Of a DNA stretch of 64,000 bases, positions 34,431 to 43,035 are shown in pieces. The stretch spans positions 1 through 64,000 of the forward strand of contig CAIVZR010000035.1 of the NCBI GenBank assembly GCA_903910445.1, written 5' to 3'. Made by a program: the position numbers and the translations under genes. The stretch's first letter is position 1, and each line of letters begins with the position of its first letter. The notes under the pieces are model-generated. The model made no database searches, had not been told where the DNA came from, and saw only the letters and a list, made by a program, of their open reading frames with translations. Origin of the DNA: an uncultured Bacteroidota bacterium (GTDB taxonomy: Bacteria > Bacteroidota > Bacteroidia > UKL13-3).

Positions 34431-37100
34431 CTAGCTTGGTAAAGCAGCAGTTTCATTTGTCTTAGCATTAATAGAACGCGTTTCGTTAACAATTACTTTT
34501 CCTGTTGCATCTGGTATTAAGAAATAATATTTCTCAATATCAGGTAATACAATTCCATCGGGAGCAGCAAATATTGGAACGATATTATTTTCCTTACAGA
34601 AACGGATAATTTCTTTACGGTTAATATTTCCAAACTGTCCACCTTCATCAATATAGATTACAATCTTATTCTCTTCTTGATCTACCACCATCCATTTGAT
34701 CAAAGTAAGGAATATAAACAGCTTAATCATACGGTCGGTACCATCACTCTCAATTTGCTTGCTGATATCAACGCGTTCTTTCTTGCCACCTTTTTGAATT
34801 TCTACGATGAGTTCGAACATTTCTTTAAACTCTACCTTACGTGAATATTTCAAATATCGATCGAGGATTTGAATATTGTCGGGCTTATTGAAATTCAATA
34901 ATAGCAAGTCTTTCGGGATGGCTTGTATACTTCCAATCTTTTTCAAGTCGTTTATCAACCGTTCGTTTTCCACCACGGTAATCGATATTTTTTCAATATT
35001 CGAAACGGTATAGTTCGAAAGATGGGTATTAAATCGTTTTACAAACTCTTTAAAGTCGTTGAATTTATTAAGTAACTCAATGGTTGGAATTGAGAAATCA
35101 TTCGCTACCGATTGCAAAAGGGTATCAATCGCTTGCTCCTTATCTTTCAGTGTAGCGATCTCATCATCTACGTATTTAATGAACTCTCTTTCGCTGGCTA
35201 TATTATTGTCGAGCTTCAATTTTAAATTCATGAAAGCCTCGTCCTTCGTCACTTTCAGGTCGTTCTTGTCGCGGTTCTCATTCTTTAATTTGCGATATAC
35301 TGCATCAATCTTATCTTCTCCAAATTTGTGCACTACCGGACTCAAATTTTCATCACGCAATTCATTATGCCATACAATCAAATCGCGTTTTCGATTCGTG
35401 AGTTCGATTTTTTGTTCATTGCGTTTGTTTATCAATTGCTCTACATCTGCAGTTTCTTTGCGCAATTTGGCAAGCTTCTTCTCGCTTTCAGGAATTAGCT
35501 TATTGGTCAATATAGAAATCTCTTCATTCAGCGCATCCATCTGCCTTTGCAGGTTTTGTTGGTTGGCAATCCGTTCTTTCTTCTTGTTGATCTCAGCAAT
35601 TTTTGAATCAATTTCTACCAATTGCTTCTCATAGCTTTCTTTCTCAAGCATCACCTTCAGCAATTCTTGTGCATCAAATAATTTGCTTTTATATGAGGCA
35701 AGTTGTTTGGTGAATTTCTCTACACTCTCCACGGTTTCCTTCTTCAATTCACTAATATCAATTTGTCCGTCGAAAATTTTCAGTAAATCGTCCGCCTTAT
35801 TAATTATTTTCTGGATCTTCTCTTTTGGCAAACGCAATACCTCTTTGCTTAATACGCTATTTACCAAAGTTTTTATATTGTCGTCAACAGCAATATTATT
35901 GATGAGCAAATTATCATAATTCTCAACGTCCTTTTGTGTAGCCTCCATCTTATATTGAAGATCACGAATCTCATCCATCACATCTTGGCTGCTGAATTTT
36001 TGACGAGCCACGGTTTGTAGGCGGAATTCAATATCGGCACGTGGATTTGACAAATTCACCAATTGCTCATTGAGGAAATCAATGGGCTCATAGCTGCTGA
36101 TTTCCTTGAATTCGTTATACGTTCTCTCAAAAATTTCGGTCTTATTCTTCAATTCACTTTTTTGAGAACCGATATGAATAAGTAGCTTATCCTTCTCTGG
36201 ATTCAAATCTTCATTGATTTTAACATGCAAGCCGTTAATCTCATTTTCTAAATTACTGGTTTGGTCATCTAAGGTTTCAATATCCCTATTATGCTTCTCC
36301 AAAAATTCAAAATAGAGTTCTCCTGTCTTGGTGTACTTCTCCTGATACTTGTCAAATACAGTTTTGAATGTTCCAAAGTCTGACTTTACCGATGAAATTT
36401 TATCTATCTGGCTTTTTAGTTTATCGAGTTCGAGCAAGTTATATTTATCTCTTTCACTGAAACTCACATTATCACTTTCTCGATTATCTGCAATAATTAA
36501 TGAATCCTTTAACGTATCACTCTTAATCAGTTTTGGATTAAAGAGATTCATATAAATCTTGGTAAAACTATTACTCAACCCTCTCGATTTGATGGTGTCC
36601 TTTAGCCATACCACCCCTTGCGAATTCATATCACGCTGATAAACCAATTGGAATACCTCCTCTCTAGTTTGCAACAAATTATAGGTAATGCCTTGGGCCT
36701 CTAGGTTGGCGAGGAAGCTATCAAAATCAATAATTGATTCTTTCGTTTTGGTAGTTTTTACAAATAAGTCATCACGGTATGGGCAGTCTACTTTGTAATA
36801 TTCAAGCTGTTTATCCGGGGTTCTTCTCAGTACAATGCAATACTCGCCTTTCTTACTAATGGAAAAGATGATATAACTCTTGTTGTGCGACGGGAAATAG
36901 AAGTGGATGGAGGTTTGAAAGCTACGATCACCACTGAACTGCATTTTGTTTCCATCAATAATGAATAGGAAATTCAACGCATTGATAATCGAACTTTTTC
37001 CAACGTTATTCGGGCCTACCAGCTGCAACGAATCTACATTTAGGTTCAATACCGCTCTGCTATATGATGCAGAGTTAATTAAGACGATTTTATTTAGCAT
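34431..37100 (-). CDS. SMC-type ATPase of a MksB/JetC-like condensin complex
   Basis: From MLNKIVLINSASYSR the product has 889 residues; the frame runs 30 codons upstream without family-like sequence. Walker A GPNNVGKSS is at 29-37 and Walker B IVIYIDE ends at 819. Between them lies a long coiled coil (about 240-720) with a hinge-like interruption. The position of the ABC signature reads SDGTD (785-789) instead of LSGGQ. It is shorter than MukB (about 1480) and close to small MksB-type ATPases. It should form a DNA-entrapping, ATP-driven complex with the two genes downstream, acting in chromosome folding or plasmid restriction. Confidence 0.75.
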   Translation of the reverse strand: MLNKIVLINSASYSRAVLNLNVDSLQLVGPNNVGKSSIINALNFLFIIDGNKMQFSGDRSFQTSIHFYFPSHNKSYIIFSISKKGEYCIVLRRTPDKQLEYYKVDCPYRDDLFVKTTKTKESIIDFDSFLANLEAQGITYNLLQTREEVFQLVYQRDMNSQGVVWLKDTIKSRGLSNSFTKIYMNLFNPKLIKSDTLKDSLIIADNRESDNVSFSERDKYNLLELDKLKSQIDKISSVKSDFGTFKTVFDKYQEKYTKTGELYFEFLEKHNRDIETLDDQTSNLENEINGLHVKINEDLNPEKDKLLIHIGSQKSELKNKTEIFERTYNEFKEISSYEPIDFLNEQLVNLSNPRADIEFRLQTVARQKFSSQDVMDEIRDLQYKMEATQKDVENYDNLLINNIAVDDNIKTLVNSVLSKEVLRLPKEKIQKIINKADDLLKIFDGQIDISELKKETVESVEKFTKQLASYKSKLFDAQELLKVMLEKESYEKQLVEIDSKIAEINKKKERIANQQNLQRQMDALNEEISILTNKLIPESEKKLAKLRKETADVEQLINKRNEQKIELTNRKRDLIVWHNELRDENLSPVVHKFGEDKIDAVYRKLKNENRDKNDLKVTKDEAFMNLKLKLDNNIASEREFIKYVDDEIATLKDKEQAIDTLLQSVANDFSIPTIELLNKFNDFKEFVKRFNTHLSNYTVSNIEKISITVVENERLINDLKKIGSIQAIPKDLLLLNFNKPDNIQILDRYLKYSRKVEFKEMFELIVEIQKGGKKERVDISKQIESDGTDRMIKLFIFLTLIKWMVVDQEENKIVIYIDEGGQFGNINRKEIIRFCKENNIVPIFAAPDGIVLPDIEKYYFLIPDATGKVIVNETRSINAKTNETAALPS

Positions 37101-37289
37101 TCCTGTATAATTACGATTGACAACGAAAATATTGACAATGACTTCACCTAGAGGTGATGCAAAGCAAGGTATTTGCCAGCGACACCTCAAGCCTACAAAC
37201 CTAACTATAAAAGTGCCTTTTTAAAAGCGATGTGTTTTGTTTGTTGAAAAGATGTGAATTGGTCTAAAAGCCCCGTTTTTATTGAGTTC

Positions 37290-38009
37290 CTAGTGTGAAT
37301 AAAACCACTGTAGTGTGGCCAGAACGGCCCCAGCCATAAAAAAGCTATCGAAGCGATCGAGTACGCCGCCATGTCCGGGGAGTAAATTACTGAAATCTTT
37401 TATCCCACATTGGCGTTTATACCAGGAGGCAAGGACGTCGCCTGCGAAAGCTGAAAAAACGATTAGAATTATTTCTGAAAAGGTTTTCTCAGGAGATTTC
37501 ATCCCAAATACGAAGAAACCGGCAATCATCGCTGCAATCACTCCACCTATAAATCCTTCCCAGGTTTTAGAGGGGCTAATTCGAGGTAACATTTTCCGTT
37601 TGCCTAAAAGTTCCCCTATTACTTGGCTAAATCCATCAAAAACAACTACGATGAAATAAGCAAATAGGATTAGTTCTGGGGGGCTATCTTTAATAAATAA
37701 GGCAAAGGCGAATAGGATTGATGCTCCGATTATAAGTGGTAAAATAGGGGAACGATGATTTTGATCCGCAGCATTCAATATTTCACGTAAGGCCGCAAAT
37801 ATTAAAAAGGCGCTTATCAAGTACATAAGCATGGGTACAAATAATATGCTTACATACATGAAGAGTACTATGCCGATGTAAGTTATAAGCTTAATATTCC
37901 TCTGACGTGATACCGTTTTATCCGAATTCTTGTTCAGTCGCCTGAAGACGATAGCTCCAGTAAGCATAAAGACGAATGATATCGCTAGTATTTTATAAAA
38001 TAAATCCAT
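37290..38009 (-). CDS. cdsA: Phosphatidate cytidylyltransferase (CDP-diacylglycerol synthase)
   Basis: The 239-residue membrane protein ends with the CdsA signature S-W-Y-K-R-x4-K-D-x-S-x2-L-P-G-H-G-G-x-L-D-R-x-D (residues about 191-217), preceded by SPSKTWEGFIGG. It makes CDP-diacylglycerol from phosphatidate and CTP in the inner membrane. Several helices precede the signature. The next gene upstream encodes an enzyme that uses CDP-linked lipids or alcohols, 15 bases away. Confidence 0.93.
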   Translation of the reverse strand: MDLFYKILAISFVFMLTGAIVFRRLNKNSDKTVSRQRNIKLITYIGIVLFMYVSILFVPMLMYLISAFLIFAALREILNAADQNHRSPILPLIIGASILFAFALFIKDSPPELILFAYFIVVVFDGFSQVIGELLGKRKMLPRISPSKTWEGFIGGVIAAMIAGFFVFGMKSPEKTFSEIILIVFSAFAGDVLASWYKRQCGIKDFSNLLPGHGGVLDRFDSFFMAGAVLATLQWFYSH

Positions 38010-38024
38010 TATTAAAAATCAAAG

Positions 38025-38636
38025 TTAATTGTTTTGACGATTGATAGGCAATTCCGATTTCTGCCATAAATCTTTTCTGTGTTTTATGACCCAATACAAT
38101 CCTTTGAGGTCATGATCGGGCTTTCTAAGCAGTATAATCAGAATAATTTCTTCAAGATAGGAGAGATAGCTAATTGCAATCATACCTATAAAAAGCCATT
38201 CATTAAACCCCAAAAGAAACCAACACATCAAGAAGAAACCTTGAACATAACCCGTTATTTTTGAGACATACAAATGCATGCCAATAAGTCGCTTGAACTT
38301 CAGGAACAAAAGCGAAATTCCTAATAAATTTAGCGCGAATAAAAGCACAAACTGAAAAAAGTGACTATGAAACTCTTCTGGGTATAGATTGTAAATGGCA
38401 TAGATTGCCGCTAAAAAATTGGTCAAGTCGCCCCAAGAGTCAAGCTTTGAGCCAAATGGTGTTACCATATTCAGTTTGCGTGCGAGGTATCCATCGGCGA
38501 TATCACTAAATAAACTTGCCATGAATAACCAAGCAAATGCTCGTTCTTGTAATGTATAGATGAAGTAAATTAAAATTGGAAACATCAATAACCTAAAAGC
38601 ACTGAGTAGGTTTGGTAAGTTTAATTTTTTTTCCAT
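38025..38636 (-). CDS. CDP-alcohol phosphatidyltransferase
   Basis: The 203-residue membrane protein has the complete family motif D-G-x2-A-R-x8-G-x3-D-x3-D (DGYLARK ... FGSKLDSWGD) after the first helices. These enzymes transfer a phosphatidyl group from CDP-diacylglycerol to an alcohol such as glycerol phosphate, serine or inositol phosphate. The exact acceptor is not evident. It is followed by the cdsA-like gene and is divergent from the dolichol-kinase-like gene, forming a small phospholipid group. Confidence 0.92.
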   Translation of the reverse strand: MEKKLNLPNLLSAFRLLMFPILIYFIYTLQERAFAWLFMASLFSDIADGYLARKLNMVTPFGSKLDSWGDLTNFLAAIYAIYNLYPEEFHSHFFQFVLLFALNLLGISLLFLKFKRLIGMHLYVSKITGYVQGFFLMCWFLLGFNEWLFIGMIAISYLSYLEEIILIILLRKPDHDLKGLYWVIKHRKDLWQKSELPINRQNN

Positions 38637-38678
38637 GTTCGCTTAGAAAATTTATCTTGCAAGATAAATTATTTATTA

Positions 38679-39362
38679 ATGATGCTCCTATCAATTAACA
38701 TTACTCATGAGTTACTTATTGCGGGTGGTTTTACCGCTGCATTTGGCTTGATGTTTTTTATTAGCGAAATGATTTACTCGAAATTAAAAGTTGATGCAGA
38801 AGTAACTCGAAAATTTATTCATATTAGTTGTGGTACCATCGCTATGCTCGTGCCCATATTCATGCCTAGTCCATATACCATTATTATACTTGGTTGCTTC
38901 TTTTCAATACTTACGGCATATATGTTACACAAGGGACTTTTACCTTCGGTGCATGCCGTAAAGCGCCATAGTATAGGAAGTGTATTGTTCCCTCTCGGAA
39001 TTGTAGCCTGTGCTGTATTTGGGATGCTCGACAATTATCAATGCTTCTTTTATATTCCTCTAGCCAACTTAATTTATAGCGATACAGTCGCTGCCATGGT
39101 TGGGATAAATTTCCCGATTCGAAAATTTTCGATTCTAGGTTTCAATAAAAGTATCGGTGGGTCGTTGGGATTTTTTACGAGTGCTGTGATAATTGCAACT
39201 GGCTTCCTGAGCTATTTCAAACCCGAATTTGGATTGGGGATGTGTTTTGGTATCGGGATGCTGTTCGGAATCTGCACTGCAATAATAGAAATGATAAGTG
39301 TTGATGGTTGGGACGATCTATCAGTACCTATTGGGAGTTTTCTGCTTTTATTGCTTATTTAA
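38679..39362 (+). CDS. Dolichol kinase/SEC59-like (diacylglycerol/polyprenol kinase family) membrane protein
   Basis: The 227-residue protein has about seven helices. VTRKFIHISCGTIAMLVPIF is characteristic of the DGK1/SEC59/CdsA-like family, as are SIGSVLFPLGI, YSDTVAAMVGINF and NKSIGGSLGFFTSAVI. Members use CTP or related nucleotides to phosphorylate lipid alcohols. Position beside CdsA-like and CDP-alcohol transferase genes supports lipid metabolism. Which lipid is phosphorylated is unknown. Confidence 0.82.
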   Translation: MMLLSINITHELLIAGGFTAAFGLMFFISEMIYSKLKVDAEVTRKFIHISCGTIAMLVPIFMPSPYTIIILGCFFSILTAYMLHKGLLPSVHAVKRHSIGSVLFPLGIVACAVFGMLDNYQCFFYIPLANLIYSDTVAAMVGINFPIRKFSILGFNKSIGGSLGFFTSAVIIATGFLSYFKPEFGLGMCFGIGMLFGICTAIIEMISVDGWDDLSVPIGSFLLLLLI

Positions 39363-39366
39363 AATA

Positions 39367-40404
39367 TTAATCAAGCGGATTGAACTTCGTTTTTTTCACT
39401 GGCCTCAAAGCTTGTTCTTTTGCGTTTTGCTCCGATTTTAGTTTGGCCTCATCGATGAGCATCTTTCCTTGCTTTTCTGGATTGTTATTTATGGCTTTTC
39501 TTTCCAATTCATCAAGCTTGCCCGTATCTACACGCCCATCATAAACTTCACGCTTTACCTTACTCTCCAGCGATTTTTCGCTCACATTTGGTGTATTGAT
39601 ATTGGTATTCGGCTTGACCTTATTAACTTCACTATTCAATTTTGCTTCTGCATATTTTTCATCTGGCACATTCACATTCGTATTCGGCTTTACCTTGTTT
39701 ACTTGCTTATTCAATTCGTTTTGTGCAAACTGTTCGTCAATTTTAGGTTGCGCAGCAAACGGATTTGGAATATCAACTTTTCCTTTGAGTTCCCTTTGGA
39801 TAATTGCAATTTGTTGCTCTGGCGTTGGAATAATTGGATTGTATAGCGTTGTGCCAGTTATTGGAATCACGGTGCCGAACGAATCAACAGTTTTGTTCTC
39901 AGCAACATTCTCAATCACTTGTGTTTTTAATCGCGACCCGTCGAAAGAGAATACTAGCAAACGATTGGGGTCCATATCCTCTACAATGAAACTTTCTATG
40001 GGCCCAAAGAAATCGCGCAATTGGGCGCTATCGCAGGTGGGTAAAAATACTCGTAATACACGTGGGTCATAAAATCGGAAATAGAGTTCTTGTCCATCTT
40101 CCGTTTGCACCATCAGGAACTTTCTGAAATGCTTATGTAAATCTTCAATAGTTTTCTGGCTAACGATAAATATCCCCCATGAATTTCCCCAACCACGATC
40201 CATTAACCAGCTTCCAAATTCAGTATTGTTTTTATATGGGAATAAGTAGGGGGCAACACTCGAAAGAAGTTCTTCGCTTCTCCCTTGATAAAGGCTTAAA
40301 AAATTAGTCTGTAATTTTTTCGCCGTATTCAATTCACCAAAAATACGCGCCGCATCAAGGATGGAATATGTTGGATTGAGTTTGTTTAAAGTATCTTGAA
40401 GCAT
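39367..40404 (-). CDS. DUF4123 effector-adaptor protein with C-terminal repeats
   Basis: Residues 50-155 match DUF4123 (FGSWLMDRGWGNSWGIFIVS, FRKFLMVQTEDGQELYFRFY, DPRVLRVFLP). Known DUF4123 proteins (Tap/TEC) load toxic cargo on VgrG. After a linker, residues 231-248 and 256-273 are a repeat (LNKQVNKVKPNTNVNVPD and LNSEVNKVKPNTNINTPN), with a weaker third unit before a charged tail rich in lysine. This extension is unlike the usual compact adaptor. It is the last gene of the type VI block on this strand. Confidence 0.85.
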   Translation of the reverse strand: MLQDTLNKLNPTYSILDAARIFGELNTAKKLQTNFLSLYQGRSEELLSSVAPYLFPYKNNTEFGSWLMDRGWGNSWGIFIVSQKTIEDLHKHFRKFLMVQTEDGQELYFRFYDPRVLRVFLPTCDSAQLRDFFGPIESFIVEDMDPNRLLVFSFDGSRLKTQVIENVAENKTVDSFGTVIPITGTTLYNPIIPTPEQQIAIIQRELKGKVDIPNPFAAQPKIDEQFAQNELNKQVNKVKPNTNVNVPDEKYAEAKLNSEVNKVKPNTNINTPNVSEKSLESKVKREVYDGRVDTGKLDELERKAINNNPEKQGKMLIDEAKLKSEQNAKEQALRPVKKTKFNPLD

Positions 40405-40468
40405 TCGGGTACGACTTTTTTTAGCACTAAATTATTTAATAATACAATTATAATCCTTTTCTATGTTA

Positions 40469-40927
40469 TTATTTCGCATAAAATTTAAACACGGGGTCGA
40501 TAGAAGTATCAGAAATTTGACTATTGGATACCCTAAGGTAAACCAAGTTGTTTTTGTTCAATTCCATTTCTAATATTTCTAATAATTCCGTCATAGCCTC
40601 CTTGTTTTTTAATACTGTTTTACTATGTTTTTGTTGTCCAATAAGAATACACCCTTTAATATCAATTGCATTGGCTTCACTGTAAAGACGCACATTCGAA
40701 AAATAGGGTACGTTGGATAGTAATGGAAGTTTCTCTTTGAATCGATTGGAGTAGGTAACGTTTATTTCATATCGCCCCGTAGGAATGGATTGAAGATTAA
40801 ATGCACCAATAGAATCCTTCGATTTGTTAGCACTTTCAAAGGTATGTCCCATAAAACGTCCATCCACACTCAGTTCGCCTATAGTACAATGGTCATAAAA
40901 TTCAGTCCTCAAAATCGATAATTCCAT
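40469..40927 (-). CDS. DUF5675 family protein
   Basis: The 152-residue protein has the DUF5675 pattern: CTIGELSVDGRFMGHTFE, a SIPTGRYEINVTYSNRFKEK strand pair, LPLLSNVPYFSNVRLYSEANA and DIKGCILIG. The family occurs in phages and near secretion genes, and its biochemical function is not established. Here it lies between the metallopeptidase/lipoprotein pair and the DUF4123 adaptor, so it may be a second cargo or a cell-wall-related factor. No signal peptide is present. Confidence 0.75.
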   Translation of the reverse strand: MELSILRTEFYDHCTIGELSVDGRFMGHTFESANKSKDSIGAFNLQSIPTGRYEINVTYSNRFKEKLPLLSNVPYFSNVRLYSEANAIDIKGCILIGQQKHSKTVLKNKEAMTELLEILEMELNKNNLVYLRVSNSQISDTSIDPVFKFYAK

Positions 40928-40939
40928 TTTTAAATATTT

Positions 40940-41518
40940 TTAATTCTTTATTGAAATCTTAAAGTTTAAAATATTCGAACGAGAGCCTGCATAGTCAGCA
41001 AATACACGATATTCACCAGCAATAGCGGGGAATTTTACATACGTTAAGAGATTCAAATTGAAATAGGTAGAAGTTGACATGCCAACCAAATCTTTAGGGT
41101 CAACTGGTTTTTCATCTGGATTTGGCGCATCATGATTGGGATCGGAATCAATCATGAATCCTGAAAAGGAGCCTTTGGGTTCTGCGATGCTGACAACAAA
41201 TTTCAATCCTTCCGATTGTTGCATTTTCGATAAATCAAGTTGATAAAATCCACAAATAGGGATTACTACTGAATCTTCCAAGGGGCTTAGAATAATTTCC
41301 TTTGGTGCATTCAAAAGAATTCCTCTCCAAGTGATACCGGGGTTTTCGGGTGAACATGGATTTTGCTCATTCGAATAGGTATTCACCGTACTAAATATTT
41401 CTGGTATATATTTCATCTTTGATTTTCTTGTTATTTTTTTACTATTACAACTAATTGAAATCAGGGCAATGAGGATTGCAATGATGGTGAAATGTTTATA
41501 TAATGGGTTGCTAATCAT
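40940..41518 (-). CDS. Lipoprotein, candidate immunity protein for the metallopeptidase
   Basis: The 192-residue protein has a signal peptide with a lipobox (LISISCNSK, cysteine at about residue 24). The mature part appears to be beta-rich, with PKEIILSPLEDSVVIP, GFYQLDLSKM and a final EYRVFADYAGSRSNILNFKIS. I do not recognise a family. Its ATG begins at the base right after the stop of the metallopeptidase gene. A periplasmic lipoprotein coupled to a toxin gene fits an immunity protein, but this is inference from position only. Confidence 0.6.
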   Translation of the reverse strand: MISNPLYKHFTIIAILIALISISCNSKKITRKSKMKYIPEIFSTVNTYSNEQNPCSPENPGITWRGILLNAPKEIILSPLEDSVVIPICGFYQLDLSKMQQSEGLKFVVSIAEPKGSFSGFMIDSDPNHDAPNPDEKPVDPKDLVGMSTSTYFNLNLLTYVKFPAIAGEYRVFADYAGSRSNILNFKISIKN

Positions 41519-43000
41519 TTAAAATCGCCCCCAACCAGAGGTTACATCTAATTTTCTTACAATTGGTTTACATACTCCACAAAATGCAGTTTTAGATGAA
41601 GTTGCACCATACATAACACAAGTAGCCAATGCTCCATCAGCAGCATTGTCAAAGCGAGCTTGTGAATCAGGGATGCCATTGTGACAATGTGGACCTACAT
41701 GCCCTTTCGTATCGTCATAGTAGGTGCTGATTTTCTCAGGTAAAATTCCAGTACCTTTAGAAGCCATACCTACTTTATGACCCATTTCATGGATGATAAC
41801 TTGGTTTTGATCTGCTGTTGACACATTTTGCCACCAAGCTCTCGAGCATACACAGATTAGGTTACCACTACCAATCGCCAATCCACCTCTCATTCGATCA
41901 ACCCAATTTACAGTTAATGTTAGGGTGCCTTTCCCTGCTGGTAAATGATCCACAGCAATGTTTACTTCACAACTCATGTCGGTTCGAACTTCAACTGTTT
42001 TAACTTTTGCTTTAACAATATCCACTGAATCCTTTACTGCATCTCCTCCATCCTTTAAAAACTTGCACGAAACAAACCAGTCTTCGCCAGTAACAATATT
42101 CTTCCAAAGATATTTTGATCTAATGGCTGGATTGGTATCGCCCGCTCCTGCAATTTTAAGATTAACTTCTAACTTCTCAGGACCCACTTCAACATCTGCT
42201 TTTGTCAACACCTTTCCAGAGCCTTTTACAGCCAAGTGATCTGTATAACCAATAGCAAGTGTATATGGTTCGTTTTTGGTTCCGTCGGAGGTGAGATAAG
42301 CGGTCTTTGCCTTTGTAGAAAAGGTAGTGGTACTCGACCCTATATTTTCAATATGATCCATTTCAACGCTTGGAAGTGCCTTTAGTTTCATGAAGTTAGT
42401 TGAATACTCTCCTTCAACAGTGGATAAACTTGTAGCAATTGAAGCCAAGCCTTTCATTTTTATTTCAACATAATTGAACATTCGCAGGGTCCTGATTTTT
42501 CCAGTGCTTTTTACATTCGTACCCTTATCGTCGGTTGCCGAAAGAGAATATACGTCGTCGCCCGCAACACTAACAAAAAAGTCGGTAATAATTACTGAAC
42601 CATCGTCCTTGGTAGAATAGGAACTTTCCTTGTCTTGAAATTTAAATTTTGAATTTCTCGTTTTCTCATCTTCAGTAAAAGCGGCATTTGTACCTTCGGC
42701 AACAAACTTCAATTTAAATGAATGAGCGCCTGCTATGTCAAATTTTACTTTGATTCGTGGCTTATATCCAAGTCTATCTTTATTCAGCACGTCAACACCG
42801 TCAACCCATTTATCTTCGAAGGGTAAATTCACAAATTGTTTCCCTTCGGCACCTAATATTTTATCATCAGTTCCATCGAGGAATTCTACTGAAAGGATTT
42901 TAGCAACCACTTCTTCCTCATGACAAGATGCCTCAACCTCTTCAATGGGTTTACTTGGCTTTTGCTTTGCGGCTTCGTTTGCTTTTTTACTCTTACACAT
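41519..43000 (-). CDS. Zinc metallopeptidase-domain protein, probable type VI effector
   Basis: The 493-residue protein has no signal peptide. Its long N-terminal part (about 30-370) is beta-rich. The C-terminal part has the zincin motif H404-E405-M-G-H408-K-V-G, a histidine cluster GHVGPHCHNG (434-441) and CVMYG (461-465), which resembles a Met-turn. Several cysteines (C461, C474, C477) surround the site. Position in the cargo section of a type VI locus, with PAAR and an adaptor nearby and a lipoprotein gene directly after, suggests a secreted toxin. VgrG2b of Pseudomonas carries a zinc peptidase effector domain as a precedent, but homology was not tested. Confidence 0.75.
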   Translation of the reverse strand: MCKSKKANEAAKQKPSKPIEEVEASCHEEEVVAKILSVEFLDGTDDKILGAEGKQFVNLPFEDKWVDGVDVLNKDRLGYKPRIKVKFDIAGAHSFKLKFVAEGTNAAFTEDEKTRNSKFKFQDKESSYSTKDDGSVIITDFFVSVAGDDVYSLSATDDKGTNVKSTGKIRTLRMFNYVEIKMKGLASIATSLSTVEGEYSTNFMKLKALPSVEMDHIENIGSSTTTFSTKAKTAYLTSDGTKNEPYTLAIGYTDHLAVKGSGKVLTKADVEVGPEKLEVNLKIAGAGDTNPAIRSKYLWKNIVTGEDWFVSCKFLKDGGDAVKDSVDIVKAKVKTVEVRTDMSCEVNIAVDHLPAGKGTLTLTVNWVDRMRGGLAIGSGNLICVCSRAWWQNVSTADQNQVIIHEMGHKVGMASKGTGILPEKISTYYDDTKGHVGPHCHNGIPDSQARFDNAADGALATCVMYGATSSKTAFCGVCKPIVRKLDVTSGWGRF

Positions 43001-43035
43001 AAATTAATTTCAGTTTGAATACTTTATGAATTTTC

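Noticed and set aside
37101-37289. Place where a JetD-like nuclease or other fourth Wadjet gene might be
   Set aside because: The 189 bases hold no usable open frame, and the other end of the locus meets a convergent acetyltransferase gene, so no fourth subunit is encoded next to the trio.
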